A stretch of DNA of 9,425 nucleotides, from positions 1 to 9,425 of the forward strand of contig DYBN01000055.1 in NCBI GenBank assembly GCA_019418605.1. The letters run 5' to 3'. Below the pieces are notes generated by a model. It worked only from the letters and a program-made list of their open reading frames with translations. It ran no database searches and was not told where the DNA came from. Source of the stretch: Sutterella sp. (GTDB taxonomy: Bacteria > Pseudomonadota > Gammaproteobacteria > Burkholderiales > Burkholderiaceae_F). How positions within the stretch are numbered: the first letter of the stretch is position 1; every line of letters begins with the position of its first letter. This document shows positions 5,747-9,425 of this stretch, one piece after another. A program made the translations under genes and the position numbers.

Positions 5747-8700
5747 ATGAACAAGGCATTCAAGGTTTTGTGGAATCGAGTGAGAAACTCCTACGTCGTT
5801 GCCTCCGAGGCGCGCGCCTCGCGCGGCAAGGCCGGCAAGGCGGCAAAGACGGTGGCGGCGGCTGCCGTGGCGGGCGCTTTGGCTTTTGGCGGTGCGGCGT
5901 CGGCTCAAACCACCATCGATTTTGGCGCTGTCCAGCAAGAAGGGACGACGAAGTTTCTCTCCGGCAATGGGAATTCGCTCGTCATTCAAACCAATGCCAG
6001 TGCTTCCCAGATGGTCTCTGACTTGGCTGATGCACTAGAGGCGGAGAATACGGAGAATAAAATCCAAGCTATTCGAGAAGCATTGTCTCAGTTTGACGCT
6101 ACTGGTGAAACCGCCATTTTGACAGGTTTGGCAGGCGGGACGAATTACTTGGATAAGTACTCTTATTCCAAGGCGGTTTTCCTGGCCGGGGTGGGGGAGG
6201 ACTTAAAGTTAGACCCGGCCATCGTGAGCGTTGCCCAGAAAATTCAGGATCAATTCTCGGTTCCTGTTGCGGAAGGGGGCAGCGAACTGGTTGTGAACTC
6301 TCCAGCTGCTGATGGTGTGATCAGGATGCACATCGGCGGGCTTGACGCTGATGGCAACGCGACGGAACCCGTGTTGCTGGCGACGGTGGGGGGAGACCGA
6401 TATGTGAATGCAACTTTGTATATGGAAGGAGAAAGCGCAGGGGAGCCTGTTGTCAATTCAATCAGAAGAACGGGTGATATTCAGATCGTTGCTGAAAGCG
6501 GAAACTTGTTTGGTCTTACAGGGGGCAGTTCGGCGATTAATCTGAATGGGCTCGCTCTTGGGGCGTCGTTTGGCTCTCTAGCTCTATCTGTCAGTGCCAA
6601 TGCGGAGTCGACTTCCGTTCAGATCGACGGGAATGTTGATGTCAGTTTGGCTGGCTCCACAAATGCCGCCGGGGTTCTCGTCTCTGGTTCCGCCCTGGCG
6701 CTTGGCGGCGCTGCAACTTCAACCGTGACGGGCGACGTCACTCTCAACATCAGCTCCGACCATAATGAAGGGAACAACCTTTCCGGTCTGACCGTCGGTG
6801 TGTTCGGCGGTGGTCTTGCCGCCTCGACCATGGACGGCAAAGCGGAGACAAAGGTTGATGGCACTACGACGATCGACATCACCAACGGTGTGGTGGTGGG
6901 CGCCTTCGGCGGCGGTGCCGCGCTGTCGGCGGAGCTCGAGGGCAGAGTCTGGAACGCGCTCAAGGGACTGACGACAGGGGATGATCCGCTTTTGGACAGT
7001 ATTGCCCCGATCAACCCTGATGGAACTGTAGCGACGCCGGAGAATGAATCCCCGATTTTGATCAATGGCGGCAATGCAACGGCCACTTCCGGCGACATCA
7101 ATCTTTATGCCGGCGGCGAGTCCGTCACGGTGGCGCTCGCGGGCGGCGGCCTTGCCGTGGCTTCTTCCGGCGGAACCGGTGGCTCGTCAACCGTAAATGT
7201 CAATACGGGCGACATCTCAATTACCTTGGGCGACGAACAGACTCCTGAATTGGATGAGGATCAGAGGGGGGCGCTCCGAGAAACCGCGAAGACGCTTTTT
7301 GAAGCCTTGAGGGACTCCGACGACGATCTTTCGACGCTCGTGGGCGAAGTGACGCAGGCCGTGAAGGATTCTCAAGAAAGCTATCGCGGTGCGCACGTCG
7401 GGACAGTGGGCGGAAGCATTGTCGTTGCGCGCATGCCTAGCCCGGCAACCGGCACGGTCGCAACAGCCGAAGCCAATTCAGGCGACGTCACCATCAACCT
7501 CAACGGCGGCTACAACGTGGCGACGCTGGGCGGCGGCATGGCTATCTCTTCAGGAACAGGGGAGGCCGCAGGAACGCACGCTACTTCGACGGTGGATTCC
7601 ACAACGATCAACATCAACGGTGGCGACAACGTTCTCGTGATGGCGGGCGGCGCGGCCTATGCAACCGGGGAGACAACGGAAGATGAGGAGGGTGAAAACC
7701 ACTACCCGACCTCAACGTCTGCATCCACTGTTGAGGCGGCTGCCGTCGTTGTCAACGGGGGATCTGTTGACGGCATCTTCGGCGGCGGTCTGGCTATTGA
7801 CGATACCAACGCGGGCGAGACGAACGCCACGGCAACAACCGAAAAGGTAGTGATCACAGTGACCGGCGGAACGGTCTACGCTGCCGATCCGTCTCCTCTG
7901 GCAGGTGTTGCTGAAGGCAATTCTTCAGAAGCACCGAGCAACGGAACGTATGTTGACGACACGGCGGATCTTCTTGCCAAGAACCTGACCAATGCCGCCA
8001 TCGTGGGCGGCGGCATCGCGACGGGTGCGGAAGCACAGGCAACGTCCAAGAACGTAACTATCAATCTCACGGGCGGAACGGTTGACGGGAACGTCTACTC
8101 CGGTGGCGCGGCAACGCTGGGCGGAACTTCGATCGTGGAGACGGCAAATGTTGTGGTCGACGGTGCCACAGTAACCGGCAACATCTATGGCGGCGGCCTT
8201 GTCGGCAGCCCGCGCAACAATGATTTTGGCAATGCAGACCAGTATTCTCGGGCGAATAGCTCGGTGAATGAGGTGACGATCACCCTGAGGTCAGGCTCGG
8301 TGGTAGGTAATGTCTACGCCGGCGGGTATTTGTACGAAGGGTCTGAGGAAGTCACGAACCATGTCGGCACGGCCAACATCATCATCGAAGCTGCCGATGT
8401 CTTCAAAGGGGAAAAAGGCGTTCTCGACGGCACGGGTGCAGATACCGCGACGCTTACCATCAATCCTGCTGAGTACGCCTTCAAGGACAATCAGTCGGCG
8501 GTAGGCTTTAACACCATCGATGCTCTCGGCACCGTCACGAACCTTGCCTACAACTTCGGGGACAGGGAAAGCACGACCATTAAAAATGGCACGGTTGAGT
8601 TCTCCTCGATTACCAACGCAGACGGCAAGACGCTTAAAGTCGGCGAGGCAGAGTCGACGGCAATCGCCGCGATTACCGCTCCGGACGACGGTACTGCTGG

Positions 8701-9425
8701 TGTGAATGGATTGACCATCGAGGTCGCCAACGGCCTCATGGCATTTAACAGCGACGCTGCGACCGCCGCATCGGTTGCCTCCTCGCAGCAGGCGCAATCG
8801 GCAGCCTACGTCACCGGCACTCTGAATCTGGACAACATGCGTCTGGTTCTTGGCGACGCCTCTGCTGAGACGACCGGCAACGGCCTCTTTGCCGGCGCCA
8901 ACGGCACGCTCATTGCCGATGCAGCTGGCAATACGCGAATCACCGGCACAACGAGCTTTGCTTCAGAGTCTGCGATTCACTTCACGAACGTTGCCGCCGC
9001 GGCCGACGACAACAAGGAGGTGTTGATCGCCCTTGATGAAGCTGACGCGCCCCAGACGACGGTCGACAACGTGCTCTTTGTCGCCGAGCGCAATGACACG
9101 GACACGGGCTTTGCCTTTGCCCGGCGCTCTGCCGATCAGCTTGGCGCCGTGGGACTTTCGGACTTTGACGATCTGGACTTCCTTGCGCAGGTCAACGGCT
9201 CGGCTTCGACAAACCGCGGCGCGCGCTTTGTGAGCGGCTTCCTTGATGAAGGCGCCGCAGGCATCAACAGCAGCAACCGTTCGCAGCAGCTCAACGCCGC
9301 CGTGAACCTTGCTACGGCCGCCGGCGTGCAGACCGCCGCAATTGACGGCACGATGATGGGCATTGAGGCCGCCAACAAGCGCGCCTCCATCATCAATAAC
9401 TTCGCCGACGGCGGCGAGCTCTTTG
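5747..9425 (+). CDS. Autotransporter (type V) adhesin with ESPR signal, N-terminal 1226 codons, 3' partial
   Basis: One frame is open from ATG 5747 to the right edge with no stop. Residues 1-53 are an extended signal peptide: an ESPR head MNKAFKVLWN...SYVVASEA, a basic lysine-rich stretch, an alanine/valine core (from about TVAAAAVAG), and a likely cut after AASA before Q54. The signal sends the protein through Sec to the periplasm. The passenger is Gly/Ala/Thr/Ser/Asn-rich, and I see no cysteine in it, typical of autotransporters. About eleven glycine-rich beta repeats (residues ~350-870) carry cores such as FGGGLA, AGGGLAV, LGGGMAI, YGGGL and YAGGY, expected to stack as a beta-helix. Helical acidic inserts break the repeats. 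Residues ~1160-1226 contain QQLNAAVNLATAAGVQTAAIDG, an alanine-rich linker common just before the beta-barrel. The barrel is not in the window. The likely role is surface adhesion, and the ligand is unknown. The early passenger (about 6000-6500) is less GC-rich than the rest. Confidence 0.88.
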   Translation, partial: MNKAFKVLWNRVRNSYVVASEARASRGKAGKAAKTVAAAAVAGALAFGGAASAQTTIDFGAVQQEGTTKFLSGNGNSLVIQTNASASQMVSDLADALEAENTENKIQAIREALSQFDATGETAILTGLAGGTNYLDKYSYSKAVFLAGVGEDLKLDPAIVSVAQKIQDQFSVPVAEGGSELVVNSPAADGVIRMHIGGLDADGNATEPVLLATVGGDRYVNATLYMEGESAGEPVVNSIRRTGDIQIVAESGNLFGLTGGSSAINLNGLALGASFGSLALSVSANAESTSVQIDGNVDVSLAGSTNAAGVLVSGSALALGGAATSTVTGDVTLNISSDHNEGNNLSGLTVGVFGGGLAASTMDGKAETKVDGTTTIDITNGVVVGAFGGGAALSAELEGRVWNALKGLTTGDDPLLDSIAPINPDGTVATPENESPILINGGNATATSGDINLYAGGESVTVALAGGGLAVASSGGTGGSSTVNVNTGDISITLGDEQTPELDEDQRGALRETAKTLFEALRDSDDDLSTLVGEVTQAVKDSQESYRGAHVGTVGGSIVVARMPSPATGTVATAEANSGDVTINLNGGYNVATLGGGMAISSGTGEAAGTHATSTVDSTTININGGDNVLVMAGGAAYATGETTEDEEGENHYPTSTSASTVEAAAVVVNGGSVDGIFGGGLAIDDTNAGETNATATTEKVVITVTGGTVYAADPSPLAGVAEGNSSEAPSNGTYVDDTADLLAKNLTNAAIVGGGIATGAEAQATSKNVTINLTGGTVDGNVYSGGAATLGGTSIVETANVVVDGATVTGNIYGGGLVGSPRNNDFGNADQYSRANSSVNEVTITLRSGSVVGNVYAGGYLYEGSEEVTNHVGTANIIIEAADVFKGEKGVLDGTGADTATLTINPAEYAFKDNQSAVGFNTIDALGTVTNLAYNFGDRESTTIKNGTVEFSSITNADGKTLKVGEAESTAIAAITAPDDGTAGVNGLTIEVANGLMAFNSDAATAASVASSQQAQSAAYVTGTLNLDNMRLVLGDASAETTGNGLFAGANGTLIADAAGNTRITGTTSFASESAIHFTNVAAAADDNKEVLIALDEADAPQTTVDNVLFVAERNDTDTGFAFARRSADQLGAVGLSDFDDLDFLAQVNGSASTNRGARFVSGFLDEGAAGINSSNRSQQLNAAVNLATAAGVQTAAIDGTMMGIEAANKRASIINNFADGGELF
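6790..8337 (+). repeat. Glycine-rich beta-repeat block of the passenger
   Basis: Degenerate protein repeats with a hydrophobic strand, a G-G-(G) core and an aliphatic tail. The cores begin near residues 354, 388, 466, 555, 595, 634, 679, 754, 786, 815 and 859. Most intervals are 29-45 residues, and three are about twice that. The last three (VYSGG, IYGGG, VYAGG, each after G-N) are the most alike, so they may be the most recent duplications. Confidence 0.65.

Noticed and set aside
6619..7101. 160-codon minus-strand frame within the autotransporter
   Set aside because: It is Ser/Pro/Val-rich low-complexity sequence antisense to glycine/threonine repeats, with no start signal or domain.
1..9425. 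CRISPR array, tRNA, rRNA, insertion sequence or attachment site
   Set aside because: I found no regularly spaced identical repeats, cloverleaf sequence, transposase-like frame or terminal inverted repeats.

Overview
The window looks like a GC-rich Gram-negative betaproteobacterium of the gut Sutterellaceae type (Sutterella/Parasutterella-like). The evidence is the high GC of the left half, a Tat-exported solute-binding protein, and a very large autotransporter that opens with an extended signal peptide (ESPR) of the form MNKAFKVLWN...VVASE. The taxonomic guess is inference from protein style only. Every supported gene lies on the + strand.

Positions 1-4446 hold an import locus of the UgpABCE (CUT1 ABC transporter) type. 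It runs from the C-terminal end of the ATPase (cut by the window edge), through two inner-membrane permeases that overlap by 14 nt and a GpdQ-like metallophosphoesterase, to a UgpB-like periplasmic binding protein with a twin-arginine signal. A possible weak terminator lies between the phosphoesterase and the binding protein. A strong intrinsic terminator follows the binding protein. Directly behind it (4559-5359) is a HAD-IIA (NagD-like) phosphatase. My reading, as inference, is a self-contained scavenging route: import of a glycerophosphodiester or glycerol phosphate, cleavage of the diester by the metallophosphoesterase, and removal of phosphate by the HAD enzyme.

Positions 5360-5746 (387 bp) carry no convincing gene but are unusually structured. 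They hold nested inverted repeats (5508-5568), an extended -10-like element, a GNRA-capped hairpin (5641-5654), a run of nine G (5661-5669) and two further small hairpins. A stop codon in the autotransporter frame lies between the G run and the start codon, so any slippage there would act on transcription or the leader RNA and not on reading frame.

Positions 5747-9425 are one continuous open frame of 1226 visible codons running off the right edge. It encodes the signal peptide and most of the passenger of an autotransporter adhesin, with about eleven glycine-rich beta repeats. The C-terminal beta-barrel should start just beyond the window. The beginning of the passenger is less GC-rich than the rest, which suggests a mosaic or diversified surface domain.
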